The notes beneath the pieces were generated by a model. That model was given only the letters and a program-made list of their open reading frames with translations, was not told the DNA's origin and did no database searches. Below are positions 55,723-64,000 of a stretch of 64,000 nucleotides of DNA, in pieces (position 1 is the first letter of the stretch; every line of letters begins with the position of its first letter). Location: assembly GCF_021026335.1 (NCBI RefSeq), contig NZ_JAJNCY010000001.1, positions 496,001-560,000 on the forward strand, read 5' to 3'. Position numbers and translations under genes: made by a program. The stretch is from Rhizobium sp. C1 (GTDB lineage Bacteria; Pseudomonadota; Alphaproteobacteria; Rhizobiales; Rhizobiaceae).

Positions 55723-57345
55723 ATGACGAAAATTTCACAAACGGTGGGTGTTGGGCTTTTCGCCTTCATCGCCTTGCTCGGGGCAGCCTTTGCCCAGGAC
55801 AGCCTGTTCAAGGCCCATATGTGGGTCCTGTTCACTGTCCTTCTCATTTTCAGCGTGGCGTTGATCCGTCGCGTCTCCTTTGCGCCGGTTTCGACAGTCT
55901 CCGCCGAGCAGCGCAGTTCAGAGTATTTTGACGAAGTCATCCGCTACGGCCTGATCGCCACGGTTTTCTGGGGTGTGGTCGGCTTTCTCGTCGGCGTCGT
56001 CATCGCGTTGCAGCTTGCCTTCCCCCATCTGAACATCGAGCCGTGGTTCAACTTCGGCCGCATGCGCCCTCTGCACACATCCGCCGTCATCTTCGCCTTT
56101 GGGGGCAATGCGCTGATCATGACGTCGTTCTATGTCGTGCAGCGCACCTCGCGCGTCCGCCTCTTCGGCGGCGATCTCGCCTGGTTCGTCTTCTGGGGCT
56201 ACCAGCTGTTCATCGTCATGGCCGCCACCGGCTATCTGCTGGGCATTACGCAGGGGCGCGAATATGCCGAGCCGGAATGGTATGTCGATATCTGGCTGAC
56301 CGTCGTCTGGGTGGCTTATCTGCTGGTCTTCCTCGGCACGATCATGACGCGCAAGGAAACCCATATCTATGTGGCCAACTGGTTCTACCTGTCCTTCATC
56401 GTCACCATCGCCATGCTGCATCTGGTCAACAATGCGGCCGTGCCGGTCTCGTTCCTGGGCTCGAAGAGCTATTCGACCTTCTCGGGCGTACAGGATGCGC
56501 TGACGCAGTGGTGGTACGGCCATAATGCCGTAGGCTTCTTCCTGACGGCCGGCTTCCTGGGCATGATGTATTACTTCGTTCCCAAGCAGGCCAATCGTCC
56601 GGTCTATTCCTACCGTCTGTCGATCATCCACTTCTGGGCGCTGATCTTCCTCTATATCTGGGCCGGCCCGCATCATCTGCACTACACGGCTCTGCCGGAC
56701 TGGGCGCAGACGCTCGGCATGGTCTTCTCCATCATGCTCTGGATGCCTTCGTGGGGCGGCATGATCAACGGTCTGATGACGCTGTCCGGCGCATGGGACA
56801 AGATCCGCACCGACCCGATCATCCGCATGATGGTCATGGCCATCGCCTTCTACGGCATGTCGACCTTCGAGGGCCCGATGATGTCGATCAAGACGGTCAA
56901 CTCGCTCAGCCACTATACGGACTGGACCATCGGTCACGTTCACTCGGGCGCACTCGGCTGGGTCGGCATGATCACCTTCGGCGCCGTCTACTACCTCGCT
57001 CCGAAGCTGTGGGGCAGGGAACGTCTCTATTCGCTGCGTCTGGTCAACTGGCACTTCTGGCTCGCAACCCTCGGCATCGTTGTCTACGCCGCCGTCATGT
57101 GGGTTGCCGGTATCCAGCAGGGTCTGATGTGGCGCGAATATGATGACCAGGGCTTCCTCGTCTACTCGTTCGCGGAATCAGTCCGGGCCATGTTCCCCTA
57201 CTATGTTCTGCGTGCAGTCGGCGGCGGCATGTACCTGCTGGGCGGTCTCATCATGGCCTACAACGTCACGATGACCATCCTTGGCCACCAGCGCGACGAA
57301 GCCCCGATCGGTGGCGCCGTCCCGCAGCTTCAGCCGGCAGAATAA
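55723..57345 (+). CDS. ccoN: Cytochrome cbb3 oxidase catalytic subunit CcoN (FixN)
   Basis: This heme-copper oxidase subunit I (540 aa) has about twelve to fourteen membrane helices and reduces O2 at high affinity. Heme and copper ligand regions are visible: [60 protein letters not shown] and [14 protein letters not shown]-like residues near the C-terminus ([20 protein letters not shown]). ATG 55723 gives the family length; the frame from 55435 overlaps the hemerythrin gene. It heads ccoN-O-Q-P behind an FNR box. Confidence 0.97.
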   Translation: MTKISQTVGVGLFAFIALLGAAFAQDSLFKAHMWVLFTVLLIFSVALIRRVSFAPVSTVSAEQRSSEYFDEVIRYGLIATVFWGVVGFLVGVVIALQLAFPHLNIEPWFNFGRMRPLHTSAVIFAFGGNALIMTSFYVVQRTSRVRLFGGDLAWFVFWGYQLFIVMAATGYLLGITQGREYAEPEWYVDIWLTVVWVAYLLVFLGTIMTRKETHIYVANWFYLSFIVTIAMLHLVNNAAVPVSFLGSKSYSTFSGVQDALTQWWYGHNAVGFFLTAGFLGMMYYFVPKQANRPVYSYRLSIIHFWALIFLYIWAGPHHLHYTALPDWAQTLGMVFSIMLWMPSWGGMINGLMTLSGAWDKIRTDPIIRMMVMAIAFYGMSTFEGPMMSIKTVNSLSHYTDWTIGHVHSGALGWVGMITFGAVYYLAPKLWGRERLYSLRLVNWHFWLATLGIVVYAAVMWVAGIQQGLMWREYDDQGFLVYSFAESVRAMFPYYVLRAVGGGMYLLGGLIMAYNVTMTILGHQRDEAPIGGAVPQLQPAE

Positions 57346-57357
57346 GGAGAGGCAATC

Positions 57358-58089
57358 ATGTCCATTCTTGCAAAACACGAATTGCTCGAGAAGAACGCGT
57401 CGCTCCTCCTGGTAGGCTCGCTGCTTGTCGTCACCATCGGCGGCATCGTCGAGATCGCGCCGCTCTTCTACCTGCAGAATACGATCGAGAAGGTGGAGGG
57501 GATGCGCCCCTACACCCCGCTGGAACTCGCCGGCCGCGACATCTATATCCGCGAAGGCTGTTACCTCTGCCACAGCCAGATGATCCGTCCGTTCCGCGAC
57601 GAAGTGGAGCGCTACGGCCATTACTCGCTGGCTGCGGAATCGATGTACGACCATCCGTTCCAGTGGGGCTCCAAGCGCACGGGTCCGGATCTGGCCCGTG
57701 TCGGCGGCCGCTACTCGAACGAGTGGCACGTCCAGCACCTGACCAATCCGCGCTCGGTCGTTCCGGAATCGGTCATGCCGACCTATGCATTCCTGAAGAA
57801 CACGCCTCTCAAGTTCGAGAATGTGGCCGGTCACCTCAAGACCAACCGCATCGTCGGCGTTCCTTATACGGACGACGACATTGCCAAGGCGGAAACCGAT
57901 CTGATGGCGCAGGCCGATCCGAATGCGGATACGACCGATCTCGTCAAGCGCTATCCGAAGGCCAAGGTCGGCGATTTCGACGGCGACCCGACGAAGGTCA
58001 CCGAAATGGATGCGCTGGTCGCCTATCTCCAGATGCTCGGCACGCTGGTCGATTTCTCGACCTATGACGACGCATCCGGCTACCGGTGA
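57358..58089 (+). CDS. ccoO: Cytochrome cbb3 oxidase monoheme subunit CcoO (FixO)
   Basis: This 243-residue membrane-anchored c-type cytochrome has an N-terminal helix ([23 protein letters not shown], residues about 16-38) followed by the heme motif in [40 protein letters not shown] and the methionine ligand near [11 protein letters not shown] also fit. It passes electrons to CcoN on the periplasmic side. It lies 12 bp after ccoN and 12 bp before ccoQ. Confidence 0.97.
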   Translation: MSILAKHELLEKNASLLLVGSLLVVTIGGIVEIAPLFYLQNTIEKVEGMRPYTPLELAGRDIYIREGCYLCHSQMIRPFRDEVERYGHYSLAAESMYDHPFQWGSKRTGPDLARVGGRYSNEWHVQHLTNPRSVVPESVMPTYAFLKNTPLKFENVAGHLKTNRIVGVPYTDDDIAKAETDLMAQADPNADTTDLVKRYPKAKVGDFDGDPTKVTEMDALVAYLQMLGTLVDFSTYDDASGYR

Positions 58090-58101
58090 GGAGGGAAGAC
58101 A

Positions 58102-58254
58102 ATGGAAACCTACACCATGATGCGGCAATTCGCCGACAGCTGGGGGCTCCTGGGCTTCACCCTCTTCTTCGTGGGCGCGATTTTCTTCGCGCTCCGGCCC
58201 GGTTCGAAAAAGATGGCCGACGAGGCCGCATCCATACCTCTCAAGGAGGATTGA
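58102..58254 (+). CDS. ccoQ: Cytochrome cbb3 oxidase small subunit CcoQ (FixQ)
   Basis: This is a 50-residue single-span membrane subunit starting METYTMMRQFADSWGLLG with the helix LLGFTLFFVGAIFFALRPG, then a short basic and acidic tail ending IPLKED. It stabilises the oxidase. GAGGGAAGAC before ATG 58102 is a good ribosome site. It lies 3 bp before ccoP, in the invariant N-O-Q-P order. Confidence 0.95.
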   Translation: METYTMMRQFADSWGLLGFTLFFVGAIFFALRPGSKKMADEAASIPLKED

Positions 58255-58257
58255 AAA

Positions 58258-59121
58258 ATGGCAGACAAACATGTTGACGAACTGAGCGGCGTCGAGACCA
58301 CCGGCCATGTCTGGGACGGCATTCGCGAGCTCAACAATCCGCTGCCGAGATGGTGGGTGTGGACCTTCTATGCCTGCATTCTGTGGGCCATCGGCTACAC
58401 GGTCTTCTATCCAGCCTGGCCGCTGCTCACGACCAACACCAAGGGTGTTCTCAACGTCACCAACCGCTCCGTCCTCAAGGACGAGCTGACGGCCGCCAAG
58501 GGCGCACAGAAGATCTATGTGGACAAGATCGCCGCCATGCCGGTCGCCGACATCATCAAGGACAAGTCCCTGAGCGAGTTTGCGACCGCCGCAGGTGCCG
58601 CCGCCTTCAAGGTCAACTGCACACCCTGCCACGGCTCGGGCGCGCAAGGGGGCATCGGCTACCCGAACCTCAACGACAATGACTGGCTGTGGGGCGGTTC
58701 CGCCGACCAGATCTACACGACGATCTCGCACGGTATTCGCGATCCGCAGGATCCGGACACCCGGGTCTCGCAGATGCCGAACTTCGGTGAAATCCTCAAG
58801 CCCGAGGAAATCCAGAACGTTGCGGCCTATGTCGCCGAACAGTCGAAGCAGCCGGTCACCACTGGCAACCCGGCTGCCGGCAAGGAGGTCTTTGCCAACA
58901 ACTGCGCCGCCTGCCACGGCGATCAGGCGCAGGGCAATCGCGATCTCGGCGCACCGAACCTGACGGACGCCATCTGGCTCTATGGTTCTGGCGAGGCTGC
59001 GATCATCGCTCAGGCGACGAAGCCCCGGCATGGCGTCATGCCCGCCTGGAAGGTCCGCCTCGGCGACACGACGGTCAAGGAACTGGCCGTGTTCGTTCAC
59101 TCGCTCGGCGGCGGCGAATAA
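58258..59121 (+). CDS. ccoP: Cytochrome cbb3 oxidase diheme subunit CcoP (FixP)
   Basis: This 287-residue membrane-anchored diheme cytochrome c has a membrane helix (WWVWTFYACILWAIGYTVFYPAW, about residues 32-54). It is followed by two heme motifs, KVNCTPCHGSGAQGG (about residue 120) and NNCAACHGDQAQGN (about 216). It takes electrons from the bc1 complex or soluble cytochromes. The motif DGIRELNNPLPRWW before the helix is typical. An intrinsic terminator follows. Confidence 0.97.
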   Translation: MADKHVDELSGVETTGHVWDGIRELNNPLPRWWVWTFYACILWAIGYTVFYPAWPLLTTNTKGVLNVTNRSVLKDELTAAKGAQKIYVDKIAAMPVADIIKDKSLSEFATAAGAAAFKVNCTPCHGSGAQGGIGYPNLNDNDWLWGGSADQIYTTISHGIRDPQDPDTRVSQMPNFGEILKPEEIQNVAAYVAEQSKQPVTTGNPAAGKEVFANNCAACHGDQAQGNRDLGAPNLTDAIWLYGSGEAAIIAQATKPRHGVMPAWKVRLGDTTVKELAVFVHSLGGGE

Positions 59122-59191
59122 GCTTTCTCCGCCGGGCCCGTCCTGGCGAGATACGATCTCTCCAGCATGATAATTCGTTGTCATGCCGCTT

Positions 59192-59221
59192 GCCGCGCCT
59201 TCACAAGAGGCGCGGCTTTTT
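59192..59221 (+). terminator. Intrinsic terminator after ccoNOQP
   Basis: GCCGCGCCT and AGGCGCGGC form a perfect 9-bp stem (59192-59200 and 59208-59216), followed by TTTTTC. It separates ccoNOQP from the ccoG unit, which has its own FNR box. Confidence 0.88.
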
Positions 59222-59261
59222 CGTGTCCATCTGCGGGATCAATGCGGCAGTTTGTCCATGC

Positions 59262-59275
59262 TTGACTTAAGTCAA
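59262..59275. promoter_or_regulatory. FNR/FixK box upstream of ccoG
   Basis: TTGAC-TTAA-GTCAA is a perfect inverted repeat of the FixK/FNR class, 55 bp before the ccoG ATG, giving ccoG-fixHIS their own low-oxygen promoter. Confidence 0.9.
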
Positions 59276-59330
59276 GGTCCCTTTCGGCTCTGGATGTGAA
59301 AAGGCACATATCAGAATCGGGATTCCAGCG

Positions 59331-60947
59331 ATGAACATTTATACTGCCGACGAGACCAAGAAGGAGGCCCGCAACGCACCGGCTGAAGACGTTGTTCGAC
59401 ATGACGCCGAGCCGGTCAATTCTGCGAAGATCAGGAAGCCGCTTTACGAAGCGCGCAAGAAGATCTTCCCGAAGCGCGCGGAAGGGCGTTTCCGGCAGTT
59501 CAAATGGATTGTGATGCTTGTCACGCTGGGCATCTACTATCTCGGCCCCTGGATCCGCTGGGATCGCGGATCGTTCGCGCCCGATCAGGCAATTCTGATC
59601 GATCTGGCCCATCGCCGCTTCTATTTCTTCTTCATCGAAATCTGGCCGCAGGAGTTCTTCTTCGTGGCAGGACTGCTGGTGATGGCAGGCTTCGGTCTCT
59701 TCCTGATCACGTCCGCCGTTGGGCGCGCCTGGTGCGGTTATACCTGTCCCCAGACGGTCTGGGTCGATCTCTTCCTCGTTGTTGAGCGCTTCATCGAAGG
59801 GGATCGCAATCAGCGCATCAAACTCGACAAGGCTCCCTGGAGCTTCGAGAAGGTCTGGAAGCGCGTTTCCAAGCACGCGATCTGGCTGGCGATCGGCGTT
59901 TCGACCGGCGGTGCCTGGATTTTCTATTTCGCCGATGCGCCGCAATTGCTGCTCGACCTCTGGACCTTCCAGGCTCCGGCCGTCGCCTACATGACGATCG
60001 GCATTCTCACCGGCACGACCTATGTTTTCGGCGGGCTGATGCGCGAGCAGGTCTGCACCTATATGTGCCCCTGGCCACGCATCCAGGGCGCGATGCTGGA
60101 CGAGAACTCGCTGACCGTCACCTATAACGACTGGCGCGGCGAGCCGCGCACCCATGGTACCAAAAAGGCTGCTTCAGAAGGCAAGGTTGCCGGCGACTGC
60201 GTCGACTGCAATGCCTGCGTCGTCGTCTGTCCGATGGGTATCGACATTCGCGACGGGCAGCAGCTCGAATGCATCACCTGCGCGCTCTGCATCGACGCCT
60301 GCGACGGCGTCATGGACAAGCTCGGCCGCGACAAGGGACTGATCTCCTACGCGACGCTCGCCGACTACAACGCCAATATGGCGCTGGCCACCGGTAACGG
60401 TGCGCATGCGATCAATCCGAATATCGTGCGCGATGCGGACGGGCATTTCCACGACAAGGTCAAGCATTTCAACTGGAAGATCATCTTCCGCGCCCGCACG
60501 CTGCTCTACATGGGCGTCTGGGCTGCGGTCGGCATTGGACTCCTCGTTGCGCTGCTGTCGCGTGACCGGCTGGAGGTCAATGTTCTGCATGACCGCAATC
60601 CGCAGTTCGTGATGGAATCGGACGGATCGATCCGCAACGGGTTTACCGTGCGCATCCTCAACATGATCCCCGAGCCGCGCGTCATCAATCTGTCCATCGA
60701 CGGGCTGGAGGGCGCGACGATGAAGATCAACGGCATGGATCAACCGGATAGCCGCAGCTTCGACATTCCGGCCGATCCCGACAAGGCTGTGACGCTGAAG
60801 GTCTATGTGACCGTGCCGCGCAACCAGCTGCATGACGACGAGCAGCATTTCCGTTTCGTCGCGGAAGACAAGTCCAGCAATGAACATGACGTCTACAAGG
60901 CGGTCTTCAACGCGCCGGCGGACGTCAAGAACAGGGAGCATCACTGA
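59331..60947 (+). CDS. ccoG: CcoG/FixG iron-sulfur cupric reductase for cbb3 assembly
   Basis: This 538-residue membrane protein is an accessory for cbb3 maturation that reduces Cu2+ for delivery to CcoN. It has about five to six membrane helices and polyferredoxin motifs: AWCGYTCPQTVWVDLF, VCTYMCPWPRIQGAM, CVDCNACVVVCPMGIDI and CITCALCIDACDGVMD. The last two bind [4Fe-4S] clusters. A C-terminal Ig-like periplasmic domain (about residues 420-530) follows the last helix. The gene overlaps fixH by one base. Confidence 0.95.
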   Translation: MNIYTADETKKEARNAPAEDVVRHDAEPVNSAKIRKPLYEARKKIFPKRAEGRFRQFKWIVMLVTLGIYYLGPWIRWDRGSFAPDQAILIDLAHRRFYFFFIEIWPQEFFFVAGLLVMAGFGLFLITSAVGRAWCGYTCPQTVWVDLFLVVERFIEGDRNQRIKLDKAPWSFEKVWKRVSKHAIWLAIGVSTGGAWIFYFADAPQLLLDLWTFQAPAVAYMTIGILTGTTYVFGGLMREQVCTYMCPWPRIQGAMLDENSLTVTYNDWRGEPRTHGTKKAASEGKVAGDCVDCNACVVVCPMGIDIRDGQQLECITCALCIDACDGVMDKLGRDKGLISYATLADYNANMALATGNGAHAINPNIVRDADGHFHDKVKHFNWKIIFRARTLLYMGVWAAVGIGLLVALLSRDRLEVNVLHDRNPQFVMESDGSIRNGFTVRILNMIPEPRVINLSIDGLEGATMKINGMDQPDSRSFDIPADPDKAVTLKVYVTVPRNQLHDDEQHFRFVAEDKSSNEHDVYKAVFNAPADVKNREHH

Positions 60948-61438
60948 TGGCATCCGCAACCGACAAGACCGGGACATTTACCGGCTGGCATTTCCTGGCG
61001 ATCATGATCGCCTTCTTCGGAACCGTCATCGCGGTCAACTTCACAATGGCCTGGTATGCAACCCATTCGTGGAGCGGGCTGGTTGCCGAGAATACCTTCG
61101 TCGCCAGCCAGGAATTCAACGCCAAGGCCGAGCATATGCGCGAGATGGCGGCGACCGGCATTCGCGGCGAGCTGACGGCCAATCATCAGGGGATCCGTTA
61201 CGTGCTGACGCATCCGCAACGCGGGCCGGTTCCGGCCGACGAGGTGGTGGCGTCGTTCCACCGTCCGGTGGGCACGAAGCAGGATTTCACCGTCACCCTC
61301 AAGCACGAGGGCGACGGGGTCTTTACCACCGATCACGTCGTGCCGGTGGGCGAATGGATTGTCGACCTGAAGACCAATGACAATGGCGAGGTCGTCTATC
61401 ACGAAGCCATCCGGGTTCATGTTTTCCCCGGTCAGTGA
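60947..61438 (+). CDS. fixH: FixH/CcoH, cbb3 oxidase assembly protein
   Basis: This is a 163-residue single-span membrane protein. GWHFLAIMIAFFGTVIAVNFTMAWYA at residues about 12-36 is the membrane helix, and the rest is a periplasmic beta-rich domain including ISR-like IRGELTANHQGIRYVLTHPQ. It is needed for copper-dependent assembly of the oxidase. ATG 60947 overlaps the ccoG stop (TGATG). fixI follows after 24 bp. Confidence 0.94.
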   Translation: MASATDKTGTFTGWHFLAIMIAFFGTVIAVNFTMAWYATHSWSGLVAENTFVASQEFNAKAEHMREMAATGIRGELTANHQGIRYVLTHPQRGPVPADEVVASFHRPVGTKQDFTVTLKHEGDGVFTTDHVVPVGEWIVDLKTNDNGEVVYHEAIRVHVFPGQ

Positions 61439-61462
61439 CATCATTCAGGTAGGTTTGAGATC

Positions 61463-63757
61463 ATGAGTTGCTGCGCAGCAGGCACCGAAGCGGCGCTGGA
61501 TGCCGAAAAGGCGCTCCACGATTTGCCGCCGACCGACGAACTCTGGCTCGCCAGCCGCCCGCTCGACGGCGGTTTGCGCCAGACCGATCTGGCTGTTCCG
61601 GGAGTGCATTGCGGCGCCTGCATCACGACGCTGGAAAAGGCACTTAAGGCGTTGCCGGAAGTGGAACGCGCCCGGGTCAATCTCTCCACCCGGCGCGTCA
61701 CCTGTGTCTGGCGGGAAGAGGTTGACGGCCGGCGCACCGATCCTTCGGTCATTGCCAAGGCCATTGAGGCAGCGGGTTACGAATCCCATCTGTTTTCGGT
61801 TTCTGCCGAGGAGCAGGATCAGACCCGCAACGGCCTCATCCGCGCCATGGCGGTCGCGGGCTTTGCGGCGATGAACATCATGCTGCTCTCGGTCTCTGTC
61901 TGGTCGGGGGCGGATGCGGCGACGCGCGACATGTTCCACTGGATTTCGGCGGCGATTGCCGGGCCGACGCTGATCTATTCCGGCCGGCCATTCTATGTCT
62001 CTGCCTATAATGCGTTGCGCCACGGCCGCATGAACATGGATGTGCCGATCGCGCTGGCCATCACGCTGTCCTATGCCATGTCGCTTCACGAGACGATGAA
62101 CCACGGCAAGGAGGCCTATTTCGATGCCTCCGTGTCGTTGCTCTTCTTCCTGCTGATCGGCCGTACGCTCGATCACATCATGCGCGACCGCGCCCGTTCG
62201 GCGATCAGCGGTCTGGCGCGGCTCAGCCCGCGTGGAGCGACCGTGCTGACGACGGATGGCGGGCGCGAATATCGCAACATCGACGAGATCGTCCCCGGCG
62301 ATCGGTTGCTGATGGCGGCCGGCGAACGGGTGCCGGTCGATTGCGTCGTGATGTCGGGGGCGAGCGAACTTGATCTTTCCATCGTCAGCGGCGAGAGCCT
62401 GCCGGTGGCTGTAGCCACGGGCTCGGCGCTGCAGGCTGGCGGGCTGAACCTCACCGGCGCGCTCGTCGTGCAGGCGACGGCTGCGGCGCGCAACTCTTTC
62501 GTCGCCGAGATCATCGGCTTGATGGAGGCGGCGGAAGGCGGCAAGGCGCGCTATCGGCGTATTGCAGACCGGGCGGCGGAAATCTATGCGCCGGCGGTGC
62601 ATATTCTGGCGCTCGCCGCCTTTCTCTTCTGGGGCGTGTTCGGCGGCGACTGGAAACATGCGCTGACGATTGCGATCGCGGTTCTGATCATTACATGCCC
62701 CTGCGCACTCGGCCTTGCCGTGCCGGTGGTGCAGGTGGTGGCGGCCGGACGGCTCTTCCGCGACGGGATCATGGTCAAGGACGGTTCCGCCATGGAACGG
62801 CTGACGGAGATCGATACCGTTGTCTTCGACAAGACCGGCACACTGACGCTGGGCAAGCCGAAGCTGGTCAACAAGGGCGCGGTGCCGGCGAGGGTGCTGT
62901 CGACGGCCGCTTCGCTGGCGCTGCATTCACGCCATCCGCTGTCGCTGGCGCTGGCAGAAGCGGGCGGGGGTGACGTAACACGCTTTGCGGCCGTCAGCGA
63001 GATTCCGGGCTCCGGCGTCGAGGCCTCGGATGCGGAGGGCGTTTGGCGGCTCGGCCATCGCGCCTTCGCGTTGAACGTGGCGGCGCAGGATGTCCGCGAA
63101 GACAATTTGGCCGGGCCGGAAACGGTTCTGTCGCTGGATGGCCAGCTGATGGCGGTCTTCCAGTTCGAGGACCAGACGCGGCGCGACGCCCAGGGCCTGA
63201 TCACGAACCTCGCCGCGCGGGGCTTCAAGACGGCGGTCCTCTCCGGTGATCGCGAGGGGGTCGTGGCGGCGCTTTGCAGACGTCTCGGTATCGGCTTCTG
63301 GCGCTCGGCCCTGACGCCGAAGGGCAAGGTCGCGGAGATCAGGGCTGCCTCGGCACACGGCCACAAGGTGCTGATGGTGGGCGACGGCATCAATGATGCT
63401 CCGGCGCTGGCAGAGGCGCATGTTTCCATGGCGCCCGCGACGGCCTCCGATGTCGGCCGTCAGGCTGCCGACTTCGTCTTTCTGCATGAAAGCCTGTCGG
63501 CCGTGTCGCTGGCCATTGAGGTCTCGAAGCGGGCAGGGCGGCTGATCATGGAGAATTTCGCACTGGCGATCGCCTATAACGTGGTCTTCGTGCCGTTGGC
63601 GCTGCTGGGCTATGCTTCGCCGCTGATTGCCGCGATCGCCATGTCGACGTCTTCGATCATTGTCGTGGTCAACGCCATGCGCCTGTCGCTGAGCGGGGTG
63701 AAGGCAACCGCCCCGACGCAACAGGAGACACCCATGACACCGGCGGTGGCCTCATGA
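61463..63757 (+). CDS. fixI: Copper-exporting P1B-type ATPase FixI/CcoI
   Basis: This 764-residue copper ATPase supplies copper to the cbb3 oxidase. It begins with SCCAAGTE and an N-terminal heavy-metal-associated domain with HCGACITTLEKALK. The membrane metal site is ITCPCALGLAVPVVQ, the phosphorylation site is VVFDKTGTLTLG, and VMVGDGINDAPALAEAHVSMA is the hinge. It belongs to the slow, high-affinity assembly-type CopA2 subgroup, judged by context. It overlaps fixS by 4 bases. Confidence 0.96.
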   Translation: MSCCAAGTEAALDAEKALHDLPPTDELWLASRPLDGGLRQTDLAVPGVHCGACITTLEKALKALPEVERARVNLSTRRVTCVWREEVDGRRTDPSVIAKAIEAAGYESHLFSVSAEEQDQTRNGLIRAMAVAGFAAMNIMLLSVSVWSGADAATRDMFHWISAAIAGPTLIYSGRPFYVSAYNALRHGRMNMDVPIALAITLSYAMSLHETMNHGKEAYFDASVSLLFFLLIGRTLDHIMRDRARSAISGLARLSPRGATVLTTDGGREYRNIDEIVPGDRLLMAAGERVPVDCVVMSGASELDLSIVSGESLPVAVATGSALQAGGLNLTGALVVQATAAARNSFVAEIIGLMEAAEGGKARYRRIADRAAEIYAPAVHILALAAFLFWGVFGGDWKHALTIAIAVLIITCPCALGLAVPVVQVVAAGRLFRDGIMVKDGSAMERLTEIDTVVFDKTGTLTLGKPKLVNKGAVPARVLSTAASLALHSRHPLSLALAEAGGGDVTRFAAVSEIPGSGVEASDAEGVWRLGHRAFALNVAAQDVREDNLAGPETVLSLDGQLMAVFQFEDQTRRDAQGLITNLAARGFKTAVLSGDREGVVAALCRRLGIGFWRSALTPKGKVAEIRAASAHGHKVLMVGDGINDAPALAEAHVSMAPATASDVGRQAADFVFLHESLSAVSLAIEVSKRAGRLIMENFALAIAYNVVFVPLALLGYASPLIAAIAMSTSSIIVVVNAMRLSLSGVKATAPTQQETPMTPAVAS

Positions 63758-63909
63758 ATGTGTTGATCTACCTCATCCCCATTGCGCTCGCGATGGGCGG
63801 ATTGGGCCTCGCGACCTTCCTCTGGTCGCTGAAAAGCGGCCAATACGACGATCTCGAAGGCTCATCGTGGCGCGTGCTCGACGACGGCGACGATCGACCG
63901 GAGGCATAG
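63754..63909 (+). CDS. fixS: FixS/CcoS, cbb3 oxidase maturation protein
   Basis: This is a 51-residue protein with one N-terminal membrane helix (LIYLIPIALAMGGLGLATFLW) followed by WSLKSGQYDDLEGSSWRVLDD, the diagnostic CcoS motif, and an acidic tail. It is required for incorporating heme b and copper into CcoN. The start overlaps the fixI stop (ATGA). It is the last gene of ccoG-fixH-fixI-fixS. Confidence 0.95.
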   Translation: MNVLIYLIPIALAMGGLGLATFLWSLKSGQYDDLEGSSWRVLDDGDDRPEA

Positions 63910-63986
63910 ACTTAATCGATTTGCTCTTGCCCAGGGCGGTATCGAGTGCCAAAAAAGGCTCCAATAAAAACATTGGAGTGATCCCC

Positions 63987-64000
63987 ATGGAAAAGGCAGA
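63987..64000 (+). other. Possible start of the next gene (window edge)
   Basis: ATG GAA AAG GCA begins at 63987, with GGAG nine bases upstream. That GGAG is in the right arm of a CTCCAAT/ATTGGAG hairpin (63959-63978), so its translation could be controlled by this structure. Only four codons are visible, so the product cannot be named. Confidence 0.35.

Noticed and set aside
57178-59184. 668-residue minus-strand open frame across ccoO-ccoQ-ccoP
   Set aside because: It is antisense to three well-identified oxidase subunits with heme motifs and has no recognisable domain. It is long only because of GC-rich codon bias.

Overview
The window looks like chromosomal DNA of a member of the Rhizobiaceae (Alphaproteobacteria). 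It is GC-rich and carries the very-long-chain fatty acid lipid A cluster (acpXL to lpxXL), a fixNOQP/fixGHIS-type cbb3 oxidase block with FNR/FixK boxes, an FnrN-type regulator, and RIME-like palindromic repeats. Genus cannot be fixed from sequence alone. No rRNA, tRNA, CRISPR, prophage or insertion sequence was seen.

Region 1 (1-18.4 kb): after the 5' part of purL and an RK2-like parDE module, most genes belong to a corrinoid methyl-transfer system. They are a RACo-type corrinoid activator, a pterin-binding methyltransferase, MetF, MetV, a PF13769 protein, a DUF1638 protein, a B12-binding corrinoid protein, an MttB-superfamily methyltransferase without an amber codon, an unusual 8-Cys ferredoxin-like protein, and a homocysteine S-methyltransferase under a striking palindrome. 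Together these are the separate modules of methionine synthase (homocysteine, folate and B12 domains) plus a reactivase, combined with a corrinoid-dependent demethylase. Placed among them are a PAS-PAS-GGDEF protein, an entericidin-like lipoprotein, an AbrB-family transporter and two tandem glycosyltransferase-like genes.

Region 2 (18.4-45.5 kb): a nearly complete cobalamin pathway. It holds cobQ; a B12 riboswitch followed by cobP-cobW-higBA-cobN; cobO-EamA; a TauE-type permease; cbiX-cobH-cobL-cobI-cbiG/cobJ-cobM; cobK and cbiD; and cobA-cobB-cobC-cobD. It mixes oxygen-dependent-type (CobN) and oxygen-independent-type (CbiX, CbiD, CbiG) enzymes, and no cobG or cobF is seen. Four toxin-antitoxin modules sit at the joints. 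A family of ~120-bp palindromic elements has inserted in frame inside cobN (twice) and the cbiG-cobJ fusion, and also lies between cobL and cobI.

Region 3 (45.5-55.5 kb): an L,D-transpeptidase, fnrN, hemN with an anaerobox, the six-gene acpXL-lpxXL cluster, a glutaminase and a hemerythrin-like protein.

Region 4 (55.5-64 kb): ccoNOQP and ccoG-fixH-fixI-fixS, each transcription unit with a perfect FNR/FixK box. The final bases carry only the start of another gene.

How it fits together: region 2 makes the cofactor that the region 1 methyltransferases need. RACo and the ferredoxin-like protein plausibly keep cob(I)alamin active in an aerobe. FnrN links low oxygen to heme synthesis and the high-affinity oxidase.
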